Notes: generated by a model not told the origin, from the letters alone. A DNA stretch of 64,000 nt from Bradyrhizobium sp. KBS0727 (GCF_005937885.2 NZ_CP042176.1:2165501-2229500), one strand, 5' to 3'; positions 44,885-55,200 are shown, numbered from the stretch's first letter. Made by a program: numbers and translations.

Positions 44885-45682
44885 ATGCAGGCCTATCTGA
44901 AGCTCGACCACATCGACAAGTCCTTCACCCGCGGCAACGCCACGACCGAGGTGCTGAAGGAAATCAACCTGACGATCGACAAGGGCGAATACGTCTCGAT
45001 CATCGGACATTCCGGCTGCGGCAAGTCGACGATGCTCAACATCGTCGCCGGCCTCACCGGCACCACCAACGGCTGCGTGCTGCTGGAGAATCGCGAGGTC
45101 AACGCGCCGGGGCCGGATCGCGCGGTGGTGTTCCAGAACCACAGCCTGCTGCCCTGGCTGACGGTCTATGAAAACGTCAAGCTCGGCGTCGACAAGGTGT
45201 TCGCCTCCAGCAAGAACAAGGCCGAGCGCGACGCCTGGGTGATGCACAATCTCAACCTGGTGCAGATGGCCCACGCCAAGGACAAGCGGCCGTCGGAAAT
45301 TTCCGGCGGCATGAAGCAGCGCGTCGGCATCGCGCGCGCGCTCGCGATGGAGCCGAAGGTGCTTTTGCTCGACGAACCGTTCGGCGCGCTCGACGCGTTG
45401 ACCCGCGCGCATCTGCAGGATTCGGTAATGGCGCTGCACCAGAAGCTCGGCAACACAATCCTGATGATCACGCATGATGTCGACGAGGCCGTGCTGCTGT
45501 CGGACCGCATCGTGATGATGACCAACGGCCCGAGTGCGCGGATCGGCGAAGTGCTGGAAGTGCCGCTGGCCCGTCCGCGCAAGCGGCTCGAGCTCGCGAC
45601 CAATCCCGGCTACCTCAAGTGCCGCCAGCGCGTGCTCGAATTCCTCTACGAACGGCATCGCTTCGTCGAGGCGGCGGCGTAG
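44885..45682 (+). CDS. nrtD: Nitrate-type ABC transporter ATP-binding protein
   Basis: 265 residues from ATG 44885 (GTG 44882 is also in frame), with GAAGGAA upstream. Walker A GHSGCGKST, Q-loop VVFQNHSLLPWLTVYENV, signature ISGGMKQRVGIARAL, Walker B VLLLDEPFGALDALTR, H-loop ITHDVDEAV. It lacks the C-terminal NrtA-like domain of NrtC, so it is the NrtD type, and probably works as a homodimer. Confidence 0.92.
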   Translation: MQAYLKLDHIDKSFTRGNATTEVLKEINLTIDKGEYVSIIGHSGCGKSTMLNIVAGLTGTTNGCVLLENREVNAPGPDRAVVFQNHSLLPWLTVYENVKLGVDKVFASSKNKAERDAWVMHNLNLVQMAHAKDKRPSEISGGMKQRVGIARALAMEPKVLLLDEPFGALDALTRAHLQDSVMALHQKLGNTILMITHDVDEAVLLSDRIVMMTNGPSARIGEVLEVPLARPRKRLELATNPGYLKCRQRVLEFLYERHRFVEAAA

Positions 45683-45770
45683 GCCGCTTCTTTCCGGCCG
45701 TTGCACCTTGAACCAATATTGCGGACTTCACGACCAACCGGTTCACCTTTGAGACTTAAGGAGAATTGAG

Positions 45771-46196
45771 ATGAATCCGACGCAGATAAAACTGGTTCAG
45801 GACAGCTTTGCCAAGGTCGCGCCGATCTCGGAACAGGCCGCGGTGCTGTTCTACGGCCGCCTGTTCGAAGTCGCGCCGTCGGTACGCGCGATGTTTCCCG
45901 ATGACATGACCGAGCAGCGCAAGAAATTGATGGCGACGCTCGCGCTTGTCGTGGGCGGCCTGAGCAATCTCGAAGCCGTGCTGCCGGCCGCGAGCGCGCT
46001 CGCCAAACGTCACGTCAGCTATGGCGCGAAGCCCGAGCACTATCCGGTCGTCGGCGGCGCGCTGCTGTGGACGCTGGAAAAGGGATTGGGCGACGCCTGG
46101 ACTCCCGATGTCGCCAACGCCTGGACCGCGGCCTATGGCACGTTGTCCGGTTACATGATTCAGGAAGCCTACGGCCGCGCTCAAGCCGCCGAGTAG
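45771..46196 (+). CDS. Single-domain haemoglobin (bacterial globin)
   Basis: 141 residues. Globin fold with proximal histidine His81 (AKRHVSYGAKPEHYPVVG), B10 tyrosine Tyr28 (VLFYGRLF), CD1 phenylalanine Phe42. TAAGGAG precedes the ATG. In Bradyrhizobium diazoefficiens a globin (Bjgb) encoded with nitrate-assimilation genes detoxifies nitric oxide with a partner reductase. The position between nitrate transport and nitrate reductase genes suggests the same job: removing NO made during nitrate or nitrite reduction. No flavin domain is fused, so electrons must come from another protein, possibly the next gene product. Confidence 0.93.
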   Translation: MNPTQIKLVQDSFAKVAPISEQAAVLFYGRLFEVAPSVRAMFPDDMTEQRKKLMATLALVVGGLSNLEAVLPAASALAKRHVSYGAKPEHYPVVGGALLWTLEKGLGDAWTPDVANAWTAAYGTLSGYMIQEAYGRAQAAE

Positions 46197-46213
46197 GAAT
46201 ACGAGGATACGCC

Positions 46214-47431
46214 GTGAGCGAACCGCTTGTAATTGTCGGCAATGGCATGGCCGCCGCCCGTCTGGTCGATGAGCTGGCGAAGGTGGCGCTCGGTCGCTAC
46301 GCCATCGCCGTGATCGGCGACGAGCCGCGGCTGGCCTATAACCGCGTGCTGCTGTCGTCGGTCCTTGCGGGCGAAACGACGACGCAGGATATCGAACTGC
46401 GGCCGGCGTCGTGGTGGAGCGCGCGTGGCGTCACGCTGAAATACGGTTGCCGCGCGACCGAGATCGATGTCGGCCGCCGCGAACTCAAGATCGCCGGCGA
46501 CGAGAGCATCCCGTTCTCCAAGCTGGTGCTGACGACGGGCTCGTCCGCGCTGCGGCTGAACGTGCCCGGCGCCGATCTCGCCGGGGTACATACCTTTCGC
46601 GACAGCCGCGATGTCGATCTGCTGCTGACGCTGGCGGCGCAAAGGAAGCGCGTGGTGGTGGTCGGCGGCGGATTGCTCGGCCTCGAAGCGGCCTATGGGC
46701 TCGCCAAGGCAGGCGCGCCGGTGACGCTGATCCATCTGATGGACCGTTTGATGGAACGTCAGCTCGATGGGTCGGCGGCGGCGCTGCTGAAATCGCTCGT
46801 CGAACGCAAGGGCATCGAGATTCTGCTCAACGCCAACACGGCGCGGATCCATGGCGAGACGCGGGTCGAGGGCGTCGAACTGGTGGACGGCCGCCGGATC
46901 GATGCCGACGCCGTGATCTTCGCCGCCGGCATCCGGCCCAACATTGCGCTGGCCAAGGAAGCCGGCATCTCCGTCAACCGCGGCATCGTCGTCGACGATC
47001 ATCTGCAAACCGGTGCTGCCGATATCTTTGCGATCGGCGAATGCGCCGAACATCGCGGCACCTGCTACGGGCTAGTCGAGCCGGCCTACGAGCAGGGGCG
47101 GGTGCTGGCGCAGCATCTCGCCGGCCGCGAAGCCTCTTATGGCGGCAGCATCGTCGCGACCAATCTGAAGGTCTCCGGCGTCAGCGTATTCTCGGCGGGC
47201 GACTTCATGGGCGGCGAGGGCAGCGAAGCCATCGTGCTTACCGACATCAACTACGGCACCTACAAGAAGCTTGTCATCACGGACGGACGATTGACCGGCG
47301 CGGTCCTGATCGGCGATGTCGGTGACGCGCTGTGGTATCTCGAATTGATCCGCACCCGGCAGCCGACGCAGAAAATTCGCGCCGACATGATGTTCGGCCG
47401 CTCGCTGGCGCTTCGTTCAGAGGCGGCATGA
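46214..47431 (+). CDS. NAD(P)/FAD-dependent oxidoreductase, NirB N-terminal/NasB-like
   Basis: 405 residues from GTG 46214 (CGAGGA upstream). FAD site GNGMAAARLVDELAK near the start, NAD site VVVGGGLLGLEAAYGLAKAG around residue 150, and the FAD-closing segment AADIFAIGECAEHRG. It matches the flavin part of assimilatory nitrite reductase NirB or the electron-donor subunit of nitrate reductase, without their Fe-S or sirohaem domains. Likely passes NADH electrons to NasA, and possibly to the globin. 17 bp after the globin gene, 13 bp before nasA. Confidence 0.9.
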   Translation: MSEPLVIVGNGMAAARLVDELAKVALGRYAIAVIGDEPRLAYNRVLLSSVLAGETTTQDIELRPASWWSARGVTLKYGCRATEIDVGRRELKIAGDESIPFSKLVLTTGSSALRLNVPGADLAGVHTFRDSRDVDLLLTLAAQRKRVVVVGGGLLGLEAAYGLAKAGAPVTLIHLMDRLMERQLDGSAAALLKSLVERKGIEILLNANTARIHGETRVEGVELVDGRRIDADAVIFAAGIRPNIALAKEAGISVNRGIVVDDHLQTGAADIFAIGECAEHRGTCYGLVEPAYEQGRVLAQHLAGREASYGGSIVATNLKVSGVSVFSAGDFMGGEGSEAIVLTDINYGTYKKLVITDGRLTGAVLIGDVGDALWYLELIRTRQPTQKIRADMMFGRSLALRSEAA

Positions 47432-47444
47432 CCGGATCAGCCCC

Positions 47445-50150
47445 ATGAGCGTCGTCGATCCCGATCTCCGCGCCGTCAGCACCACCTGCGCCTATTGCGG
47501 CGTCGGCTGCGGCATCCTGGCGACGCCCGACGGCCGAGGCGGAGCGGCGATATCGGGCGATCCTGATCATCCCGCCAATTTCGGCCGGCTATGCTCGAAG
47601 GGCTCGGCGCTCGGCGAGACGCTCGGCCTGACCAATCGTCTGCTGTGCCCGATGATCCGCTGCGACAAGGGCAACATGGAGCGCGTGGCCTGGGGCGACG
47701 CGCTCGACCATGTCGCGCATCGGTTTCAGCACATCATTGCGCGCGACGGTCCGGGGGCGGTCGCGTTCTATCTGTCCGGCCAGTTGCTGACCGAGGACTA
47801 TTACGTCGCCAACAAGCTGATGAAGGGCTTTCTCGGCAGCGCCAATGTCGATACCAATTCGCGGCTCTGCATGGCCTCGTCGGTGGCCGGCCACCGCCGT
47901 GCGTTCGGCGCCGACACCGTGCCCGGCTGCTATGAAGATCTCGACGAGGCCGATCTTTTGGTGCTGGTCGGCTCCAACGCGGCGTGGTGCCATCCGGTGC
48001 TGTACCAGCGCATGCTTGCCAACAAGCAGGGGCGCGGCGCCCGCATCGTGGTGATCGATCCGCGCCGGACCGATACCGTCGGCGATGACGATCTGTTTCT
48101 GGGATTGAAGCCGGGCACCGACACCGCGTTGTTCAGCGGCTTGCTGGTTTACCTCGCCGATCAGGGCAAGCTCGACCAGGGTTACATCGTGGCTTACACC
48201 TCCGGTTTCGACGATGCGCTTGCCCGCGCGCGCAGCATGGCCGGCAGCGTCGGCGCCACCGCGCTGGCGACCGGCCTCTCCGAGGCCGATGTCGCCGCCT
48301 TCTTCCAAATCTACGCCAACACGCCGCGCGTGGTGACGCTGTATTCGCAGGGCGTCAACCAGTCGGCGCAGGGCACCGACAAGGTCAACGCCATCGTCAA
48401 CTGCCATCTCGCCACGGGGCGGATCGGCAAGGTCGGCGCGTCGCCGTTCTCGCTGACCGGTCAGCCCAATGCGATGGGCGGCCGCGAGGTCGGCGGGCTC
48501 GCCAACCAGTTGGCGGCCCATATGGCGTTCACGCCGCCCGATATCGATCGGGTGCGCCGGTTCTGGAAGGCGCCGCGCATCGCCACCCATGAAGGGCTAA
48601 AGGCCGTTCAGATGTTCGAGGCGATTGCGCGCGGCGAGATCAAGGCGCTGTGGGTGATGGGCACCAACCCGGCGGTGTCGCTGCCCAACGCCGACGTCGT
48701 CCGTGAGGCGCTGAAGAAGCTCGAACTGTTCGTCGTGTCCGAGAACGTGACGTCCAACGACACGGTCGATGCCGGGCCGCATGTGCTGCTGCCGGCGCAG
48801 GCCTGGGGCGAAAAATCCGGCACCGTGACCAATTCCGAGCGGCGGATCTCGCGGCAGCGCGCCTTCATGGATGCGCCGGGCGAGGCCAAACCTGACTGGT
48901 GGATCCTCGGCGAAGTCGCCAAGCGGCTCGGCTTCGGTGCCGCGTTCAACTTCAATTCGGCGGCGGATATTTTTCGCGAGCACGCCGCGCTCTCCGCCTT
49001 CGAGAACGAGGGCGAACGCGACTTCGACATCGGCGGGCTGAAGGCGCTGTCGGACGAGGCGTTCGACACGATGGCGCCGGTGCAATGGCCGATCCGGCTC
49101 GATGCGCAGCCGCAGGCTCGCTTCTTTGCCGAGGGCCGCTTCTTCGCCAACGACCACAAGGCCCGCTTCATCGCGCCGGAAGTCCCAGTGCTGCGGACCG
49201 AGACGACGGCGGCAAGGCCGCTGCGGCTCAACACCGGCCGGATCCGCGACCAGTGGCACACCATGACCCGCTCGGGCGAAAGCCCGCGGCTCGGCCAGCA
49301 TCTGCCGGAACCGTTCGTCGAGGTTCATCCCGACGATGCCGCGCGGCACGGCGTTGCCGATGGCGATTTCGCGCGGGTGACGACCGACTATGGACAATGC
49401 ACGCTTCGCGTCGTCGTCAGCGAGCGGCAGCAGCGCGGCATGCTGTTCGCGCCGATCCACTGGAGCGAAGCCAACGCGACCGGCGCGCGGGTCGGTTCGC
49501 TGGTGGCGCCCTACACCGATGCGTTCTCCGGCCAGCCCGAGAACAAGGCGACCCCGGCGTCGATCACGCCTTACGAATATGTCTTCCGCGGCTTTGCGTT
49601 GTCGCGCAAGCCGCTCGCATTGCCCGCGCATGCATGGGCGGTGCGCGTTGCGGTCAATGGTGGTTACGGCTATCTGTTCGCCGACAACGCCGACCTGAAG
49701 GGCTGGCAATCCTGGCTGAAATCGTTCACGCCGGACGATCTCGCCGAATACAAGGATTTCGGCGGCGGCGTCTATCGCGCCGCGGCGTTTGCCGGCGACC
49801 GCATCGAGACCTGCCTGTTCATCGGGCCGGCGCGCGATGCCGGCGACTGGAACGTCGTCAAGGGCCTGTTCGCGGCGGATGCACTCTCGAACGACCAGCG
49901 CCGCCTGCTGCTGTCGGGCAAATCGGCCGACGGCCTCGCGGATGCCGGCCCGATCGTCTGCGCCTGCTTCGGTGTCGGCCGCAACACCATCTGCGAAAGC
50001 ATCGCCGGCGGCGCGCGCTCCGCCGCTGATATCGGGGCGAAGCTGAAGGCCGGCACCAACTGCGGCTCCTGCATTCCGGAACTGAAGCGGATCATCGCGC
50101 AAACCGGGGCGGCGGCTGTGCCGCAGCAACTGGTGGCTGCCGCCAATTGA
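47445..50150 (+). CDS. nasA: Assimilatory nitrate reductase, large catalytic subunit
   Basis: 901 residues, molybdopterin oxidoreductase. N-terminal [4Fe-4S] ligands Cys15, Cys18, Cys22 and Cys50; Mo-ligand Cys142 in NSRLCMASS; molydopterin-dinucleotide binding domain around 590-710; C-terminal BFD-like [2Fe-2S] domain with Cys839, Cys841, Cys873 and Cys876 (CACFGVGR…GTNCGSCIPELKRII). No signal peptide, so cytoplasmic. Reduces nitrate to nitrite for assimilation, fed by the preceding flavoprotein. Nitrite reductase must be encoded elsewhere. Confidence 0.95.
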   Translation: MSVVDPDLRAVSTTCAYCGVGCGILATPDGRGGAAISGDPDHPANFGRLCSKGSALGETLGLTNRLLCPMIRCDKGNMERVAWGDALDHVAHRFQHIIARDGPGAVAFYLSGQLLTEDYYVANKLMKGFLGSANVDTNSRLCMASSVAGHRRAFGADTVPGCYEDLDEADLLVLVGSNAAWCHPVLYQRMLANKQGRGARIVVIDPRRTDTVGDDDLFLGLKPGTDTALFSGLLVYLADQGKLDQGYIVAYTSGFDDALARARSMAGSVGATALATGLSEADVAAFFQIYANTPRVVTLYSQGVNQSAQGTDKVNAIVNCHLATGRIGKVGASPFSLTGQPNAMGGREVGGLANQLAAHMAFTPPDIDRVRRFWKAPRIATHEGLKAVQMFEAIARGEIKALWVMGTNPAVSLPNADVVREALKKLELFVVSENVTSNDTVDAGPHVLLPAQAWGEKSGTVTNSERRISRQRAFMDAPGEAKPDWWILGEVAKRLGFGAAFNFNSAADIFREHAALSAFENEGERDFDIGGLKALSDEAFDTMAPVQWPIRLDAQPQARFFAEGRFFANDHKARFIAPEVPVLRTETTAARPLRLNTGRIRDQWHTMTRSGESPRLGQHLPEPFVEVHPDDAARHGVADGDFARVTTDYGQCTLRVVVSERQQRGMLFAPIHWSEANATGARVGSLVAPYTDAFSGQPENKATPASITPYEYVFRGFALSRKPLALPAHAWAVRVAVNGGYGYLFADNADLKGWQSWLKSFTPDDLAEYKDFGGGVYRAAAFAGDRIETCLFIGPARDAGDWNVVKGLFAADALSNDQRRLLLSGKSADGLADAGPIVCACFGVGRNTICESIAGGARSAADIGAKLKAGTNCGSCIPELKRIIAQTGAAAVPQQLVAAAN

Positions 50151-50160
50151 GATATCTCAA

Positions 50161-50280
50161 CCGTCATTGCGAGCCAACGGGTCGTGCGAATGCGCGCCCG
50201 ATGACAGGCTCCGCGAAGCAATCCATACTTTCCTTGCTGCAAGATGGATTGCTTCGTCGCTTCGCTCCTCGCAATGACGG
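50161..50280. repeat. 120-bp palindromic repeat element
   Basis: Terminal 13-bp inverted repeats ccgtcattgcgag and ctcgcaatgacgg bound exactly 120 bp. An inner stem gaagcaatccat/atggattgcttc gives a long folded structure. It matches a family of mosaic palindromic repeats abundant in Bradyrhizobium intergenic DNA (recalled). It begins 10 bp after the nasA stop and may also terminate the operon. Confidence 0.85.
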
Positions 50281-50351
50281 GGAGCAAGCAATCGACGGCC
50301 CCAAGAACGTCATCTATGGTGCGCCCGTTCCAACACGGGTGAACCAAGAAA

Positions 50352-51251
50352 ATGATGTATCTGGAAACGCCGCCGAAACTGATCCCGACCGAAGTCTTCT
50401 CGGCGATGCCCGCCAAATTCCGCCGCCCGGTGCGCACCGAATGGGCAGACGCCAACCGGCCCGGCGCCACCACCGACTGCTTCATCGAGGGCCCGTCGTT
50501 CGATGCCGACGGCAATCTCTACATCGTCGACATTCCCTTCGGCCGTATTTTCAGGATCTCGCCTGACCGGAAATGGTCGCTGGTGGTCGAATATGACGGC
50601 TGGCCCAACGGGCTGAAGATCGGCCGCGACGGCCGCATCCTGGTCGCCGACTATCGCAACGGCATCATGGAGCTCGATGCGCGCGCCGGGCGAATGCAGA
50701 ACGTGCTGCGGTCGCGCAACTCGGAATCCTTCAAGGGCTGCAACGACCTTCACATCGCCAGTAACGGCGACATCTACTTCACCGATCAGGGCCAGACCGG
50801 CCTGCACGATCCGACCGGCCGGGTCTACCGGCTCAAGACCGACGGCCGTCTCGATTGCCTGATCGATACCGGCGTCAGCCCGAACGGGCTGGTGCTCGAT
50901 CCCCACGAGGCGGTGCTGTTCGTTGCGATGACCCGCGACAACGCGGTGTGGCGGATGCCGTTCATGAAAGACGGCAGCGTCTCCAAGGTCGGACGCTTCT
51001 GTTCGACCTTCGGCCCGAGCGGCCCCGACGGCATGACCATGGACAGAGCCGGCCGGCTGTTCGTCGCCCATGCGTCGCTGGGGCATGTCTTCGTGTTCGC
51101 GCCCAACGGCGAGCTGATCGCGCGCATCAAATCCTGCGCCGGCCAGAGCTGCACCAACGTCGCGATCGGTGGCAGCAACGGCGACCGGCTTTACATCACG
51201 GAATCGGTGACGGGCACGGTGCTGGTGGCGGATATTAGCGGGCTTGGGTAG
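50352..51251 (+). CDS. SMP-30/gluconolactonase-like calcium-dependent lactonase
   Basis: 299 residues, six-bladed beta-propeller of the SGL family: EGPSFDADGNLYIVDIPFGRIFRI, GCNDLHIASNGDIYFTDQ (metal-binding Asn/Asp), SPNGLVLDPHEAVLFVA and SGPDGMTMDRAGRLFVAHA. ATGATG start at 50352 or 50355. No signal peptide. Hydrolyses sugar lactones or related esters. Converges with the response regulator; separated by a strong hairpin. No pathway partner adjacent. Confidence 0.9.
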   Translation: MMYLETPPKLIPTEVFSAMPAKFRRPVRTEWADANRPGATTDCFIEGPSFDADGNLYIVDIPFGRIFRISPDRKWSLVVEYDGWPNGLKIGRDGRILVADYRNGIMELDARAGRMQNVLRSRNSESFKGCNDLHIASNGDIYFTDQGQTGLHDPTGRVYRLKTDGRLDCLIDTGVSPNGLVLDPHEAVLFVAMTRDNAVWRMPFMKDGSVSKVGRFCSTFGPSGPDGMTMDRAGRLFVAHASLGHVFVFAPNGELIARIKSCAGQSCTNVAIGGSNGDRLYITESVTGTVLVADISGLG

Positions 51252-51269
51252 TTGAAGCGACAGCCGCTG

Positions 51270-51306
51270 TTCTCCTTCTCCCCGTGAAGAACGGGGAGAA
51301 GGAGAA
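51270..51306. terminator. Bidirectional terminator between the lactonase and response-regulator genes
   Basis: Perfect 16-bp stem ttctccttctccccgt (51270-51285) and acggggagaaggagaa (51291-51306) with a 5-nt loop, in the 58-bp gap between two converging genes. Each strand shows a pyrimidine-rich arm but no long U-tract. Confidence 0.75.
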
Positions 51307-51309
51307 GAG

Positions 51310-52239
51310 TCACAACTTCCTGTTCTTCGCATTGACCGCGATCGCGGCCGCGGCGGTGCGGTTTTCCACGCCGAGCTTCGAGTAGATCTGCTCGAGGTGC
51401 TTGTCGACGGTGCGCGGGCTCAGGCCCAGGATCTGCGCGATGTCGCGGTTGGTCTTGCCCTTGGAGAGCCACTGCAGCACTTCGCCCTCGCGCGTGGTCA
51501 GGCCGAGTTCGCTGGAGAATTCCGCCGGCGTGTCGGCGCCGGAATCCTTGGCGAGCCGCAGCAAAAATTCGTTCGGGCCGAGCTTGCCCATATATTGCAG
51601 CCGGAGCTGCTCGTTGCCGGGAAACGCCGCCATCACGGCGGCCTTCGATCCGGCCTTGCTTTTCTGCGCCTGATCGAGCCATTGCGGCATCGGGTCGGGC
51701 AGCACGAAGTCGTCGTCCGCGTCGGCCGCCAGCGTGTCCGCCAGCAGTTTCTGCGCCTGCGGCGTCGCCCACATGATCTTGCCGGCGTCGTTCACCGCGA
51801 GCAGATAGCGGCCGGAGACGTCGAGCGCGGCGCGGGCGCTCTGCGTCAGCCGTGCGTTGGCAAGGTGGACGCGAATGCGCGCCAGCATTTCCTCGATCGC
51901 GATCGGCTTGGTGACATAGTCGACGCCGCCGGCCTCCAGACCGCGCACGATATGTTCGGTTTCGGCCAGGCCCGTCATGAAGATGATCGGCACGTTGTCG
52001 AGGCCGGCGTCGCGCTTCAGCCGCCGGCAGGTCTCGAAGCCGTCCATGCCGGGCATCACAGCGTCCATCAGCACGATATCGGGCGTGATCTGGTCGACGA
52101 TCCGCATCGCGGAGGCGCCGTCGAGCGCGACCATGACCGTCATGCCGGCGCCGTCGAGCGCGTCGGTCAATAGCCGCAAGGTCTCCGGCGAATCGTCGAC
52201 GACGAGGGCGACGTCGCGCTTTTTTGGATCAGTGATCAT
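51310..52239 (-). CDS. Response regulator, REC plus LuxR-type DNA-binding domain
   Basis: 309 residues. Receiver domain (1-125) with acidic pair VVDDS, phospho-acceptor Asp59 (VLMDAVMPG), Thr in MTG and Lys in VTKP. A middle PAS-like region (about 140-230: YLLAVNDAGKIMWATPQAQKLLAD) is unusual. C-terminal LuxR HTH (TTREGEVLQWLSKGKTNRDIAQILGLSPRTVDKHLEQIYSKLGVENR, given in pieces). Its start overlaps the end of the hybrid kinase gene by 11 bp, so the two form a pair. Presumably activates the divergent urt-fmd-ami genes. Confidence 0.92.
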   Translation of the reverse strand: MITDPKKRDVALVVDDSPETLRLLTDALDGAGMTVMVALDGASAMRIVDQITPDIVLMDAVMPGMDGFETCRRLKRDAGLDNVPIIFMTGLAETEHIVRGLEAGGVDYVTKPIAIEEMLARIRVHLANARLTQSARAALDVSGRYLLAVNDAGKIMWATPQAQKLLADTLAADADDDFVLPDPMPQWLDQAQKSKAGSKAAVMAAFPGNEQLRLQYMGKLGPNEFLLRLAKDSGADTPAEFSSELGLTTREGEVLQWLSKGKTNRDIAQILGLSPRTVDKHLEQIYSKLGVENRTAAAAIAVNAKNRKL

Positions 52240-55200
52240 AGCTGTGCAGGGTTTTCAATGTGGCCATGTACTGGTCGAGGTCGAAGCGGTCGACCAGTGA
52301 GCGCATTTGCGAGACGAAGTCGGCGTGCTCGGGGTAATCGCTGCCGATCTCATCCAGTTTGACCTGGATGGCTTTGATATAGCCGAGTTGGCCGAGACCG
52401 ATCAGTTCCTCGACATGCTTCACCGGCGGCCGCGAGCCGGTTTCCGGTTTCCAGTGCGGGAGGGGGATTTGATCGGCCTCATATTGCCATTGCAGCTTGA
52501 GCAACTGGCGGATGACTTCCAGCAGCCGGGGAATATCGATCGGCTTCATCATATAGCCGTCATGGAACGGCTGCGCCAGCGGCGCGCCGTGCGCTTCCAG
52601 CGCGCTCGCCGACACCATCAGGATGCGCGCCTGATGATGGCCGTTGGTGCGCAGCGTTTCCGCGACCGTCCATCCGTCCATGCCGGCCATCGAAATGTCG
52701 AGCAGGAACAGATCGGGTCGGCAGTGCTGCGCCAGCGCCAGACAGGCGGCGCCGTCGGGGGCGCTGAGCAGGATGAAGCCGAGCGGCGTCAGCACTTCGC
52801 GCAACAGATCGCGTTGGGTCGGATCGTCGTCGGTAATCATGATGGTCTTGCGCGGGCCGAGATAGCCATAGATCGGAGCTTCGACCGGCGCGATCCGGGT
52901 CGGATTAGTAACCTCCGACAGCAGCATCTTGACCTTGAAGGTGCTGCCGGCGCCCACCGTACTGGAAACCTTGATGTCGCCGCCCATCACACCGGCGAGC
53001 AGCCGGCTGATGGTGAGGCCCAGACCCGTACCGGTCTGCGGCTGCGAGATGCCGAGCGCGCCGCGCTCGAAGGGGGCGAAGATGCGCTCGAGATCGCCGG
53101 CCTGGATGCCGGGACCGGTATCGATGATTTCGAATTCCGCCACCGGGCTGCGGTAATGCACGACGAATTGCACGCTGCCGGCTTGCGTGAACTTCAGCGC
53201 ATTCGACAGCAGGTTGATCAGCACCTGCCGCAGCCGCTTCTCGTCGGCATAGACGACGACCGGCAGCACCGAAGGCCGCTTGAAGACGAAGTCGATGCCC
53301 TTGGCGGCGGCCTGAACGCGGAACATGCCGACCAGCTGGTCGAGAAATTCGCTCAAGCGGACCTCGTCGCGCGACAAATACAGCCGGCCGGCCTCGATCT
53401 TGGAAATGTCGAGGATGCCGTCGATCAGTCCCGACAAATGGTCGGCGCTGCGCCGGACCACGCGCACCTGGTCGCGCGGCTTCGTGCTCAGGCTGGCGTC
53501 CTGTTCCAGCAATTGCGCGTAGCCGGAGATCGCGTTCAGCGGCGAGCGCAGTTCGTGGCTGAGACCAACAACGTAGCGGCTCTTGGCAAGATTCGCCGAT
53601 TCCGCCACCTCCTTGGCGCGCTGCAGCTCGGCGTCGGTGCGTTTGTGGGCGTCGATTTCGTTGATCAGCAGCGCGGTCTGCCGCCGCGTCTCTTCTTCGG
53701 CGGCGCGGCGGCTTTGTTGCGCCAGCACGAACAGCCACGCCACGACGCCGATGATGATGGTGAGCGCGAAGAAGACTTTCCAGAGCACGTCGGAGAGCTG
53801 GTCGGCATGCACGGTTGCCGCGGTCTGCAGGTAGATCAGCCCGAGCGTCAGCCCGACCAGTCCCGCCGACACCGCGAACACGCCGAGATAATGCCCGAGC
53901 TGGGAGTTGACGCGGGCATAGATCGGCTTCGGCACCAGTTTGCCCACCACTTCGGACACCTGGGCGCCGATCCGCGCGTGCGGCTTGCACAAATCATGGC
54001 AGCGCGCGTCGAGCGAACAGCACAGCGAACAGATCGGGCCGGCATAGGCGGGGCAGGCGGCCATGTCCTCGGGCTCGAACGCGTGTTCGCAGATACAGCA
54101 CTGGATCGATTCCAGGTTCTGCCAGCTGCGCTTGGGTTTGCGCGCGATGTAGTATTTTCCGTCGGTGGCCCATGCGATCAGCGGCGCGGTGACAAAGGCG
54201 ACGGCGAGCGCCACGAAGGCGGACAGCCCTTTCGCCGTCGGCCCGAACAGGCCGTAGAACGCAGAGATCGAGACGATGGTCGCGATCAGCATCGCGCCGA
54301 CGCCGACCGGGTTGATGTCGTAGAGATGGGCGCGCTTGAACTCGATATGCTGCGGGCGAAGGCGGAGCGGCTTGTTGACGACGAGATCGGCGACCAGCGC
54401 GCCGACCCAGGCGATGGCGACGTTGGAGTAGAGCGCCAGCGTCTGTTCCAGCGCCTTGTAGACGCCGATCTCCATCAGCAGCAGCGCCACCACCACGTTG
54501 AAGACCAGCCACACCACGCGGCCGGGATGGCTGTGGGTCAGGCGCGAAAAGAAGTTCGACCACGCGATCGAACCGGCGTAGGCGTTGGTGACGTTGATCT
54601 TGAGCTGCGAGAGGATGACGAAGGTGCCGGTCAGCGCCAGCGCGAGATCCGGCTGCGACAGCACGTAGCGGAACGCCTCGAGATACATGTGCGCGGGCTC
54701 GGCGGCGTGCTCCTCGGAGACGCCGTGGCTCAGCGCGAAGAAGGCGAGGAACGATCCCGCCAGCAATTTGAGCGCGCCCAGGACGATCCAGCCGGGACCT
54801 GCGCTGAGCAGCGCGATCCACCACGAGGTTCGCGAGGTGTGGCGGTCGCGTGGCAGAAACCGCAGGAAGTCGACCTGCTCGCCGATCTGCGCCACCAGCG
54901 AAAACACCACCGAGGCCGCGGTGCCGAACAACAGCAGGTCGAGATGGCCGCCGGCGTCGCCATGCTCGCCGGCGAACTTGCGCCACTCGGTGAACGAGTG
55001 CGGGTTGGCGTAGGCGATCGCCACGAACGGCATGATGTGCAGGATGATCCAGAGCGGCTGTGTCCACAGCTGGAAGCGGCTGATCAGCGTGATGCCGTAG
55101 GTCACCAGCGGAATGATGACGACGGCCGAGATCAGATAGCCGATCGGGCGCGGGATGCCGAAGCACATCTCCAGCGCGGTCGCGAGAATGACCGCCTCGA

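Noticed and set aside
45704..45719. TTG-N10-CAA upstream of the globin gene as an FNR/NnrR site
   Set aside because: FNR/FixK/NnrR boxes have TTG-N8-CAA; the spacing is two bases too long.
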